From an uncultured Chlamydiae bacterium (GTDB lineage: Bacteria; Chlamydiota; Chlamydiia; Chlamydiales; SM23-39): a stretch of DNA of 33,752 nt. The translations under genes and the position numbers were made by a program. The stretch covers positions 1 through 33,752 of the forward strand of contig CALBPE010000025.1 of NCBI GenBank assembly GCA_937899275.1. Reading direction: 5' to 3'. A model generated the notes under the pieces. That model was not told the origin of the DNA. It saw only the letters and a list, made by a program, of their open reading frames with translations, and searched no databases. Below, one piece after another: positions 24,711 through 32,989 of the stretch. Position 1 is the first letter of the stretch, and every line of letters begins with the position of its first letter.

Positions 24711-25676
24711 ATGAAATGGTGCTGTTTTTTTCTTATCTTCTCCCCTCTTTTTGCATTTCAATCGATACAAGATGCTTTTGCAGCAGCAGAAAAAGGCCAG
24801 TTTGCTGTCTACCAAAGAGGAAAGATCCTCTCTCTTCTCCATGTAAAAGAAATAAAAGAAACCTCTTTTATTTTAGAAGAAATCACCTGCCCTGCATTCA
24901 TAGCAAAGGGCATGTTTGACTGGAAAAACTGGGTACAAAAAGGAGCTAAAGGCAGCACTTCTTGGGCGGTTTTTGAGATCGACCGCACTACAGGCGAGGT
25001 AATTGAAGCTTTTTCTTACACAAAAAATCTCTTTCTATCTACAACTGCTGCAAATGGTTTTTTATCCACACTTTTTCAGGCGCCTTTAAAGGCGCTTTCT
25101 CAAGAAGAAAGAAGAAAAGTAGGGCCTCCCCCTTTGGAAGGAGATATCGATCGAAGGCCCCTTTGGAATCCCCCCATGATCCTAGATTATGAAGCTAAAC
25201 CCTCTCCTTCTTACTTTGTGGCGAGCAGCGTCTGGCCAGACGACGGCTCATAATTGAGTAAAAAGACAGTAGAGCAGTATTTTTCTTCAACGCGCCGCTT
25301 TCCTTTTCCCTATTGGATACAGGTAAAAGGAAGCTACGGATCTGTATATGCAAAAATCATCAATTCTGGATCTAGTTTTACCTCTCCTTACACCAATTTC
25401 CCTAGAAGAAAACCGCGATTTATCGGCCCTTTAGAAAAAAAAGGTACTACCTATGAAATCCATTTGTTTTGCCCTAAGTATTTTTCCACATTTTCTCTTT
25501 ACTACACAAACGCTGAAAACGCCTTAGTTCCTCTTCACTACGAAAAAATTGCGCAGGAAAAAAACCTTTTTCTACTCAAAATTGATGCGGAAAATCTCGA
25601 TGTAGAAAAGCTGTCTTTAAGTCTATTTCCTAAAGAAAACCCTACATTTTTTTGTACATTTTTTAACGAGTTATGA
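24711..25676 (+). pseudogene. Conserved-looking exported hypothetical protein, interrupted by one in-frame TAA
   Basis: The 322-codon frame begins with a signal peptide (MKWCCFFLIFSPLFAFQS). The first part has EITCPAFIAKGMFDWKNWVQ, DRTTGEVIEAFSYTK, and SSVWPDDGS. TAA at 25251-25253 (codon 181) follows, then the same frame continues LSKKTVEQYFSSTRRFPFPY and WIQVKGSYGSVYAKIINSGS. The text across the stop reads naturally as one domain (WPDDGS-x-LSKKTVEQY), and GAA to TAA is a simple single change. I recall similar proteins upstream of lepB in other chlamydiae but cannot name a function. The TTG at 25254 directly after the stop could restart translation, but there is no ribosome-binding site. Decay, readthrough and sequencing error all remain possible. 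Confidence 0.78.
25251..25253 (+). other. In-frame TAA in the hypothetical gene
   Basis: TCA TAA TTG keeps frame with both halves. The next codon is a possible TTG start, immediately adjacent to the stop. Confidence 0.9.
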
Positions 25677-25809
25677 ACAATCTCTTAATAAATCACTCTA
25701 CCCCCAATTGTTTACTAGGGAAAAACCTTCTTAACCCACTCTAAATAAACAATTTAACGCAGAACACCCTAAACCAACAGAGCCTCTGATTATCAAATAG
25801 TTAAGAAAG

Positions 25810-25829
25810 TTATCAACAAATTTTCCACA
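25810..25829 (+). promoter_or_regulatory. Two DnaA-box-like 9-mers upstream of lepB
   Basis: TTATCAACA (25810-25818) and TTTTCCACA (25821-25829) each differ from the DnaA box TTATCCACA at one position and lie in the same orientation, two bases apart. The surrounding 247-bp gap (25677-25923) is AT-rich and has no gene. Two boxes without a cluster are weak evidence for an origin; DnaA regulation of the gene is also possible. Confidence 0.35.
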
Positions 25830-25874
25830 AAGAATTTTCTAATAATAGCGCTCTTGCCCTGTAGAGGTTTTACC

Positions 25875-25903
25875 TTGAGCTTTTGATCACTTTTTCCTAA
25901 AAT
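25875..25903 (+). promoter_or_regulatory. Probable lepB promoter
   Basis: TTGAGC (25875-25880), a 17-bp spacer and TAAAAT (25898-25903), leaving a leader of about 14 bases to ATG 25924. The ribosome-binding site is weak. Confidence 0.45.
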
Positions 25904-25923
25904 GTGAGAAATCATGGATACCT

Positions 25924-27744
25924 ATGCCTTCTTTTACTAAAGCTAAAAAAATTTATCTTCAAGCCTATAATCTGTACAAAAAAAGACGCCATCAATTGTC
26001 TAAATTGGATCAAAAAGAGTTTTCCTCTTCTTTACAGGCTTTACACGAATCGATTACCAATGATCGAAAAGAAGAAGCCAAACTTTTAGCTGGAAGGTTA
26101 GAAGAAAGGCGCAAAAAAATTCTGCCTAAATCATTTTTCCAAAATATTTTTGAACTCAGCTCTTACGTGCTTTTGATGTTCTTTTTTGCGGTCTTATTTC
26201 GTCAGATGTGCTTTGAGCCCTATATGATTCCTACAGGATCGATGAGGCCGACATTTAAAGAAGGTGATCTTGTATTTGTGAATAAAGCTGCTTATTCCTT
26301 AAATGTTCCTCTACAAACCAAGCATTTTTATTTTGATGAAACCGCGATCAAAAGAGGGAGTATCGTAGTATTTAGCTCAGAAAACATGGACATGCAAGAT
26401 AACGACATGCTCTATTTTTACCTTTTTCCTGGAAAAAAACAATTGGTCAAAAGGTTGATTGGTAAACCAGGCGATCTCCTCTATTTTTATGGGGGGGCGC
26501 TATACGGTATTGACGCTGATGGAAAGGAAATCAAAGATTTCCGACTAGATCCCTCATTTGCAAACTTAGAACACATCCCTTTCCTACAATTAGGAGGGAT
26601 GGTCAAGCCAAAAGATCCTACGCAGTCAGGCTATTACCGCACGTCAATTATCTACCAAATGAATCAACCCATTGCCCGGTTATCCCAAAAGTATTTAGGA
26701 AGGATGGAAGGCTCTTTGCTCTCTTTACCTGAAAGGCAAAAAGGCTTAAGTAATTATTATGATCTCTGGGGTATGCAACATTTTGCCAATGCCCGTATTT
26801 TAACAAAAGAGCAGTACAAAAACTTTGGACTAAATCCTGAAGAAACGCCTTCCGACTATTACCTAGAACTCACGCACCACCCCTCTTTTCAAGGGGCCTC
26901 TATGAAAAGCGATATCAGAGGATTTTTGCGTCCCGATTTTGCCTACCAAAAATCGTATATTCCTTTAGATGAATCCAAGCTGAAAACGCTATTTTCCCAT
27001 ATGAATACCGTCCGCTTTGAAATCACAAACGGCCATGCACATGCCTACGGAAGGCAAGCACATCCATTGAGCTCACCTCATATTAAAGGCGCGGTAGATG
27101 GCGTCTATGAGTTTGATCGGGGCGCTTTATACAAAGTGCTTTTTGCAGGAGTTACTACTCCCGTTGAAAAAGACCATCCCTTAGCGAAATATTCTCCAGA
27201 AAATACCCTTCTTTTCTTCAACCTTGGAGTAGAGTTCGACACTCATTACTTGCCCACTTTTTCTGAACAAAGCCTCTATCCATCACGCTACGCCTATTTT
27301 AATGGGGGAGATTTATACCTTTTAGGAAAACCTATTTTCAAAAAAGAAGATCCTCTACTGAAAAAATACGTAGCTGCCGAGGAAAAAAAACCGTTAGGAT
27401 TTATTGATGGAGGTCCTCCTCTACTTGCAGACGGATCACTAGATCGCAAGCTCATTGAGAAATATGGCTTTCAGGTGCCAGAAAAATCTTACTTTGTCTT
27501 AGGTGATAATCATGCGGCATCTGGCGATAGTAGAGTATTTGGTTTTGTGCCCGAAGAAAATTTCAAAGGATCGACTGTCGCAATTTTCTGGCCAACTGGA
27601 GCAAGGTTAGGACCGACTCTACAACCGAGCTCTTCATTTTTTATCCTGCCAAAACTTGTGGTCACTGTGGCAATAGCGCTTGCGTGTCTAGTGATGTATT
27701 TTCGAAATAAACGCAACTGGCAAGCGCCGTTTCAACTAGACTAA
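25924..27744 (+). CDS. lepB: Signal peptidase I, long chlamydial form
   Basis: A 606-residue S26 leader peptidase that cleaves signal peptides at the outer face of the inner membrane. After a charged coiled-coil-like N-terminus (about 70 residues) comes the membrane anchor SYVLLMFFFAVLFRQMCF. The catalytic Ser106 lies in IPTGSMRPTF and the general base Lys176 in KKQLVKRLIGKPGD. The C-terminal box, YFVLGDNHAASGDSRVFGFV, is near residue 525, and a second membrane helix follows (LPKLVVTVAIALACLVMYF). The spacing between the Lys box and the last box is over 300 residues, compared with well under 150 in most bacteria. The long insertion is a known feature of chlamydial LepB. Complete, with its own promoter; it converges with ileS. 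Confidence 0.95.
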   Translation: MPSFTKAKKIYLQAYNLYKKRRHQLSKLDQKEFSSSLQALHESITNDRKEEAKLLAGRLEERRKKILPKSFFQNIFELSSYVLLMFFFAVLFRQMCFEPYMIPTGSMRPTFKEGDLVFVNKAAYSLNVPLQTKHFYFDETAIKRGSIVVFSSENMDMQDNDMLYFYLFPGKKQLVKRLIGKPGDLLYFYGGALYGIDADGKEIKDFRLDPSFANLEHIPFLQLGGMVKPKDPTQSGYYRTSIIYQMNQPIARLSQKYLGRMEGSLLSLPERQKGLSNYYDLWGMQHFANARILTKEQYKNFGLNPEETPSDYYLELTHHPSFQGASMKSDIRGFLRPDFAYQKSYIPLDESKLKTLFSHMNTVRFEITNGHAHAYGRQAHPLSSPHIKGAVDGVYEFDRGALYKVLFAGVTTPVEKDHPLAKYSPENTLLFFNLGVEFDTHYLPTFSEQSLYPSRYAYFNGGDLYLLGKPIFKKEDPLLKKYVAAEEKKPLGFIDGGPPLLADGSLDRKLIEKYGFQVPEKSYFVLGDNHAASGDSRVFGFVPEENFKGSTVAIFWPTGARLGPTLQPSSSFFILPKLVVTVAIALACLVMYFRNKRNWQAPFQLD

Positions 27745-30366
27745 CTTAGCGTTTCGAGGGAACTACACTTTTTGCGGACCTGTAATCTGCATAAAGGTTT
27801 TTTCTCCGTTGATGTCGAACTCCTTTCCTCGCTTCGCTGTCTTTTCAAAACAGATTTTCGTCGCCAGCACTTCTTGTTGAATATGCGTTTTATATAGCTC
27901 GATACAACGAATTAAAGCAGGTGTAGGCGTAAGGGCAAGCTCGATGCGGTCAGTTACTTCTAAGCCCATTTCTTTTCGCTCTAAATTCACCTTATTGATT
28001 ATTTCACGCATCATCCCTTCTTGTATCAAAGAAGAATTCAGTTGAGTATCAATAGAAATTACAAGCGTAGAGGAAGCTAAGGCCTTTACGTTTTCTTTTG
28101 CATTTCTTGTAATCGTCACATCTTCTAGAGTCAAAGAAAACGAGGCGTTTTCTAATACAAGCGTTTCTTTTCCTGAACTGAGAAATGCTTTGATTTTTTC
28201 TTGAGGCCAACTTGAAAATGCTTTTTTCGCTGCAGGGATATGCCGCCCAATTTTTTTCCCTAACACAGGAAAATTAGGAGTGATCTTGTAGTCGACAAAC
28301 ACCGACTCATCTACTGTGATTTCTACTTCTTTCACATTTAGCTCTTCGGCAATGAGGTGTTTTTGCGCTTCTAAGCGCTTTTGGTCCTCATCGACAAAAA
28401 CAGCAATGACCGCTTTTTGTAAAGGCTGACGGACTTTCATCTTCTCTTCTTTTCGAAAGGCATGACCCAAACTCACCGCATCTTGCACAAGAGCCATCTC
28501 CTGTTCTAAATTAAGGTCTCTTTTTGATGGATCATACGAAGGATAATCACAGAGATGCACCGATAGGGGGTCGTTTTTGGTTTTTAGCTCTTGATAAATC
28601 GCTTCAGACAAAAAGGGAATAAAAGGAGCGATCACTTTGACTAATGTAAATAAAATATCATACAAAGTAGAAAAAGCTGCATGGCGATCTTCTAAATCTT
28701 CTTCTGACCAAAAGCGGGATCTACACCTTCGTATATACCAATTTGTGAGCTCTTCAATAAACGATAACATCGAAGAGCCGCCTTGGTTTAAATCGTAGTT
28801 TTCCAAAGCGGTATCCACTGAAGAAATAAGCTCTTGTAATTTCGATACAATCCACCGATCGATCAAAGTGGTAGATGCCGCGCTTTTTTCAGGAGCAAAA
28901 CCGTAGATATTGACATACGTTGCTAGAAAAACGTAGCTATTATACAAAGGCAGTAAAATTTGACGTAGCGTTAGCTCAACGCCCTTTTCAGAGAAACGAA
29001 GATCATCTGCTTTTACAGCAGGGCTTTGTAGTAAATATAGCCGGATAGCGTCTGCTCCATACCGGCTCAAAACTTCATTAGGATCGGGGTAGTTCTTTAA
29101 CCTCTTTGACATTTTTGCCCCGTCTTCTGCTAAAATGATGCCGTTGACTACTGCATTTTGAAATGCAGGTTTTTCAAATAAAGCAGCTCCAATCACACTT
29201 AACGTATAAATCCATCCCCTTGTCTGATCTAGTCCTTCTGCGATAAAATCTGCGGGAAATTCTTTTTCTGTGATTTCTTGATTTTCAAAAGGGTAATGGT
29301 TTTGCGCATAAGGCATGCATCCCGATTCAAACCAGCAATCAAAAACTTCTGGGATTTTTTTGAAACGCACTCCATCCACAACAAGCTCTAATTTGTCGAT
29401 CGATTCTCTGTGAAGATCATCCACATGTGCACCAGACAGCTTTTCTAGCTCTTCTTTTGAGCCGACAACTAGAATATCCCCTCCTTCTGATTCCCAAATG
29501 GGTATAGGGGTTCCCCAGTACCGATTGCGTGAAATCGCCCAATCGCGGGCGTTTTCAATCCACTTGCCAAAGCGGCCTGTTTTCACATGCTCAGGTATAA
29601 AACGGATTTGATCGACCGTTTGTATCAAACGGTCTTTGATTTTTTCTACTGCAACAAACCAGGTGCTAACAGCCCGGTAAATCAGCGGTGTGTCTGAACG
29701 CCAGCAAAAAGGATAACGGTGTCTAATTTGACCATGGTGATATACCTTACCCTCGTCTTTTAACCTTTTGATGATGGCTTTATCTGCATCTTTTACAAAC
29801 TGTCCGGTATATTCTGGGATATCTTTTGTGAATTTACCGTTATGATCTACAGGACATACAAGAGAGATACCCCGGTTTTTACATGCATAAAAATCCACTT
29901 CACCAAAAGCAGGCGCCGCATGCACAATACCTGTTCCATCTTCTGTTGATACAAAATCATCTGTAATCAAAATAAATGCAGGTGATGTACCTGTTGCCTC
30001 TTTTGCAAAATAGGGAAAAAGCGGCTCGTAGCGCGCGCCATTTAACTCTTTTCCAAGATACTCTTTGATGACGGTATATTCTTCTTTGATGACGGCATCT
30101 ATGCGATCTTTCGCTAAAATATAGTGCCTGTCATCACCTTGTTTCTGAATTTTGACATACACAATCTCTGGATGCACAATCAAAGCGAGATTAGAAATCA
30201 GCGTCCAAGGCGTTGTAGTCCAAGCTAGAAAATAGGTGTTTTTTTCTTCTTTTGATGCAAAAGCTACGGTAAGAGAGGGATCCTCTACATCTTGGTAATT
30301 TAAATTTGCTTCAAAATTGGATAAAGGCGTGCCCAATTTTGCGGAAAAAGGCATTACTTTAAATCC

Positions 30367-30369
30367 TTA
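30367..30369 (-). other. In-frame TAA in ileS, at a probable Glu position
   Basis: TAC TAA GGA follows the conserved YEKGLVY. The downstream text GFKVMPFS and KLGTPLSNFEA is the expected IleRS continuation. An ATG at 30354 could restart but lacks a good ribosome-binding site. Confidence 0.9.
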
Positions 30370-30627
30370 GTATACCAATCCTTTTTCATATAGCTGTTTA
30401 AATACCCACCAAACACTATCCATGTAGGAAAGGTCCATGGTTTTATAAGCCGATGTAAAATCGATCCATCGACCCATTTTCTCAACGGTTTTTTCCCAAT
30501 CTTGCGTATGTCTAAGAACAATTTTCCGACATTCTTGGTTAAAGACATCGATTCCTAGTTTTTCGATTGCAGGAGCCCCTGATAGCTGCAACGCTTTTTC
30601 AATTTCATTTTCAATAGGAAGTCCGTG

Positions 30628-30636
30628 TCAATCGGT
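30628..30636 (-). other. TGA in the GWDCHG motif of ileS, with a Trp-to-Thr change beside it
   Basis: The minus strand reads GGA ACC GAT TGA CAC GGA: G-T-D-stop-H-G, where IleRS has G-W-D-C-H-G. Both TGG to ACC and TGC/TGT to TGA are needed, so more than one base changed within four codons. Confidence 0.9.
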
Positions 30637-31007
30637 TCCAAAACGCCGTTTGACAATCCGGCCTTTCATGGTTTGATATCGGGGATTCACATCTTTGATT
30701 GTCCCTGCAAGTAAGTGGCCATAATGAGGAAGGCCCGTTGCAAATGGCGGCCCATCATAAAAAGAGAAAATCTCCGCATCTTTTCGCAGCTCTAATGACT
30801 GTTGAAATACTTGGTGTTTTTTCCAAAAAGCTAAAACCCGCTCTTCTCTGGAAGAAAATCCCTCTTTTTTTTTGATGGTAAACATAAAATCTCGGCGGTT
30901 ATTTTTCCTTGTAACTCCATCTATCATAGGCGAATACAGGAAAAAAGTGCAATTATAGCCGTTTGCAGCCTCTGGTATTTCCCCTAGAAAAAAAGTGGCC
31001 ATGCTAG

Positions 31008-31013
31008 TATAAT
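31008..31013 (+). promoter_or_regulatory. Consensus -10 (TATAAT) upstream of tmRNA
   Basis: TATAAT stands about 50 bases before the mature tmRNA 5' end, so the precursor would carry a leader of about 40 bases removed by RNase P. No good -35 is seen. Confidence 0.4.
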
Positions 31014-31061
31014 AAATAGTATGAACACTCCGGAAAAAAGGATCTTTATGGTCTTTTTCTC

Positions 31062-31481
31062 GGGGGTGTTCAGGCTTCGACTTGTAAGCGAAGCTTTTAT
31101 GGCATGCAGAGGATGTCGGTTGGCCTCTTTAATCATCCGGCAAAACCACAAATGCTGAAGAGCAAACAAAAGTTGTTCGTGTTGACTTCGCTGTTAAAGC
31201 TGAAGGACAACCAGAAGCAGCTGCTGCAGCCTAAACTTAACCGTTTTAGTTGCCCGGTAGTCTAAAATCAAACTAGGAGTTTTAGAGCCTACCGTCATTT
31301 ATCCTAGTAGTGAATAAAGCTTTTCTTCACTCCTCTTGCGCTTTATTCGAGATAAAAGAGGGTGTGTTCACTTTTTTCGGGGCGCCTTGCGGCGAAAGTG
31401 GACGATATCCAAGGCGATAAGCATGTAGTCATAACGGTTATTCGTTTGATAAGGACGAGAGTTCGATTCTCTCCACCTCCA
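31062..31481 (+). ncRNA. ssrA: tmRNA (SsrA)
   Basis: The 420-base RNA has the tRNA-like ends: acceptor strand GGGGGTG (31062-31068) pairs with CACCTCC near 31474-31480, discriminator A at 31481, and CCA is not encoded. The 5' part has GTTCAGGCTTCGACTT, a tmRNA hallmark; the T-arm is GAGAG-TTCGATT-CTCTC. The tag frame ends with TAA 31232-31234. With GCT 31154 as the likely resume codon it encodes 26 residues, starting AEEQTKVV and ending GQPEAAAAA. The AE start resembles chlamydial tags. The resume codon is an inference. tmRNA rescues stalled ribosomes, which matters here because it sits beside an ileS with internal stop codons. Confidence 0.95.
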
Positions 31482-31530
31482 ATTTGTTGGACAATTCTTA
31501 AAGTCCATCATCATTTTAAAAGATTCATGT

Positions 31531-31566
31531 ACTTGTACTGAGAGACTTAGATCTCTCAGTACAAGT
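31531..31566. terminator. Perfect 15-bp hairpin after tmRNA
   Basis: ACTTGTACTGAGAGA, a six-base loop CTTAGA, then TCTCTCAGTACAAGT. The stem is perfect. No T-run follows on the plus strand, so it may be a tmRNA 3' processing/termination signal or the end of a lost mobile element. It overlaps the 3' end of the recombinase fragment on the minus strand. Confidence 0.5.
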
Positions 31567-31684
31567 TCTGAAACACTAAATTCAAAAGCACGCGCTTTTT
31601 ACCCACTTCAGCACTCGCAAAAATTTCCCTAGCACGCGCTGCCAAATTGAGTACCATGTTTGCCGTTACATAAAAGCAATTGCT
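31556..31684 (-). pseudogene. C-terminal fragment of a serine recombinase
   Basis: About 40 residues (NCFYVTANMVLNLAARAREI, then FASAEVGKKRVLLNLVFQNL) match the C-terminal tail of large serine recombinases/resolvase-like site-specific recombinases, where a leucine-rich helix is followed by SEV-x-EKR-x-LLN-x-x-x-QNL. The catalytic domain is missing. Upstream in this frame the text is the antisense of the sbcC fragment. Confidence 0.62.
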
Positions 31685-31695
31685 GGTGGCGAGTA

Positions 31696-31980
31696 AGGGC
31701 AAAGGCTCATGTTGACTCCCTAAAGAAGCGCATCGGCCAAAGAACGCCTGAACTGGAAAAATCAGAAACCGACCTTTTAGCAGCTCTGACTCCGGCAGGT
31801 TTTGCAGATGAAAAAGCCTTTCTCGAAGCCAGACTGACACATGAAGCTTGGGATTCCTTCTCCTCTCGGGCAAAGGAGTTGGATAATACGGGAACTGAGC
31901 TCAAAGCCAAACAGCAAGAAGGAAAACTAATCGGAATCATCTCCCATGTATCTGCAATGAAAGAATCAGCATTCAGATAA
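31696..31980 (+). pseudogene. Internal fragment of sbcC (exonuclease subunit)
   Basis: About 90 residues (KAHVDSLKKRIGQRTPELEK, SETDLLAALTPAGFADEKAF, LEARLTHEAWDSFSSRAKEL) resemble the coiled-coil region of SbcC, including the A-L-x-x-x-x-F-x-D-x-x-x-F-L motif. The Walker motifs and the rest are absent. Abrupt junctions at both sides show that it was moved or cut by rearrangement. It is on the opposite strand to the recombinase fragment just before it. Confidence 0.6.
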
Positions 31981-31998
31981 GTATAACACCTATCTCAG

Positions 31999-32031
31999 GC
32001 AGCCGTAGTTCACTATGCGGCCCCCGGCTGC
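31999..32031. repeat. Inverted repeat at the edge of the ISAs1-like remnant
   Basis: GCAGCCG (31999-32005) and CGGCTGC (32025-32031) are perfect 7-bp arms with a 19-base loop. CAGGGCTTTTTG follows at 32031, so the arm may abut an IS end or act as a terminator. Confidence 0.3.
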
Positions 32032-32105
32032 AGGGCTTTTTGATTAAAAAGATTTGATAGAGATTGCAATATCAGGTTAGCATTTTCAAAAACTTTGGAG
32101 ATGCT

Positions 32106-32504
32106 ATGAAAAAAGTGAAAGAATTTTACTCTGCTATCGATGCAATTGCTGATAAAGGAAAGTTTCTTGCCTCTGTAAAAGAGGGTTTTTCAGAAATTGA
32201 AGATCCTAGAGCAAAAGACAATCAAAACTATCCCCTTGTAGATCTTCTCGTTATCATTTTATGCGCTATTTTAGCTGGCGCAAATACCATCGCAGATATT
32301 CATATGTATGCACAGGTAAAAGCTGGCCTGTTTGCCAGGGCTTTTTTATTAAAATTTTTTTACGGCGCCACCTCAAATATTCTTGCAAATAATCTTAGTG
32401 TCCAAGAGTCATCCCAAGCGGCTTGCCTTTTTCTGTTTGCAGTATCTCGAGCGCCGCCAAGATCAATAGTTCCAGCAGAAAACATGTTTTTTTGTAGATT
32501 TTAG
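32106..32504 (+). pseudogene. Truncated ISAs1-family transposase
   Basis: ATG 32106 has TTTGGAG upstream. The N-terminal 75 residues (FSEIEDPRAKDNQNYPLVDL, LVIILCAILAGANTIADIH) carry the DDE_Tnp_1-associated domain of ISAs1/H-repeat transposases: D-x-R...Y-P-L...L-x-x-L-C-A-x-x-A-G. After AQVKAGLF the frame loses all family resemblance and ends within 60 codons, before any catalytic Asp/Glu. A non-functional remnant. CAGGG at 32031 could be its left terminal repeat; no right end was found. Confidence 0.7.
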
Positions 32505-32599
32505 AACGCAGTCTTTTTTTCTTAGTAAGGCCTGGTCGAGAGACCTAAGAGACCTATAGAGCTTTGGAAATAGCTCTCATTACATACCGCTTTTCTTTG

Positions 32600-32795
32600 A
32601 CCAAGCTTCCCTCTTCCATGAGTCTTCTCCATGTAAATAGAGTTGGCTGGGACTTATATCCTATTTGCAGGCTATAAGGGAAACGCTCATCTAAGGCTGG
32701 TACCTTTATTCAACAATGGCTTTTTTGTCTTCAGCGCTCCATCGTCTACGTCTTTCTGTTGAGGTGATCACCTCAATATGGTTGGATTTAGTCAT
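32600..32795 (-). pseudogene. Degraded IS3-family (IS2-group-like) OrfA transposase
   Basis: From ATG 32795 the frame reads MTKSNHIEVITSTERRRRWS, AEDKKAIVE and then stops. It continues with in-frame stops (MSVSLIACK, DISPSQL) and, after a 2-bp insertion, LFTWRRLMEEGSLVKE. This is the helix-turn-helix region of OrfA (VSLVARxxGVxPxQLFxWRR). Several nonsense codons and a frameshift mark it as an old remnant. The flanks (32505-32600 and 32800-32989) hold only short degenerate repeats, such as TTTAGAGTCAAAC and its rough inverse near 32887-32905, and no gene. Confidence 0.68.
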
Positions 32796-32989
32796 AAACC
32801 TCGTCCTTCTCCTTTGTTTTAGAGTCAAACAGGGTGCTTCACTTTAAATGGGGCGCTCCAATCTCCACGTAGAAAATACAGTAGACAGACTCTAAAGCGG
32901 TTTGACTAGAATTTTTGTAGAAATAAGATGAGTAAATTTGGAATATACATCAAACCGGTTGGCTTAAAAGATATCTCGCAAGGGTTAAT

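Larger units (their letters stand above)
27763..30885 (-). pseudogene. ileS: Isoleucyl-tRNA synthetase, interrupted by an in-frame TGA and an in-frame TAA
   Basis: The frame of 1041 codons has the length and order of a chlamydial IleRS: class I HIGH motif as PHYGH (in [14 protein letters not shown]), CP1 editing domain with AWTTTPWTLISNLAL, FIAEGLDQTRGW, KMSKR at about residue 590, anticodon-binding domain (NWYIRRCRSRFWSEEDLEDR) and a C-terminal domain. Start ATG 30885 ([10 protein letters not shown]) is preferred over the ATG at 31002, which lies in non-homologous text. TGA at 30628-30630 (codon 86) replaces the Cys of the GWDCHG motif, and the Trp two codons earlier is Thr (ACC): FGTD[15 protein letters not shown]. 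TAA at 30367-30369 (codon 173) stands where Glu is expected: EKGLVY-stop-GFKVMPFSAKLG. No frameshift. IleRS is essential, so a second copy, readthrough or a sequence error must be considered. Confidence 0.92.

Noticed and set aside
25677-25923. Replication origin
   Set aside because: Only two DnaA-box-like sites, no cluster, no unwinding element that stands out from background AT-richness, and no dnaA, dnaN or other usual neighbours.
5769-30885. A reassigned genetic code in which TAA is a sense codon
   Set aside because: TAA ends many intact genes here at the expected place (for example the ABC ATPase at 5071 and the tyrP-like gene at 22321), so a global reassignment is not tenable. Only local readthrough remains possible.
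30886-31002. N-terminal extension of ileS to the ATG at 31002
   Set aside because: The added 39 residues do not resemble IleRS, whereas [22 protein letters not shown] from 30885 does.
32064-32504. An intact transposase gene
   Set aside because: Only the N-terminal quarter matches ISAs1; the catalytic region is missing and the tail is unrelated.
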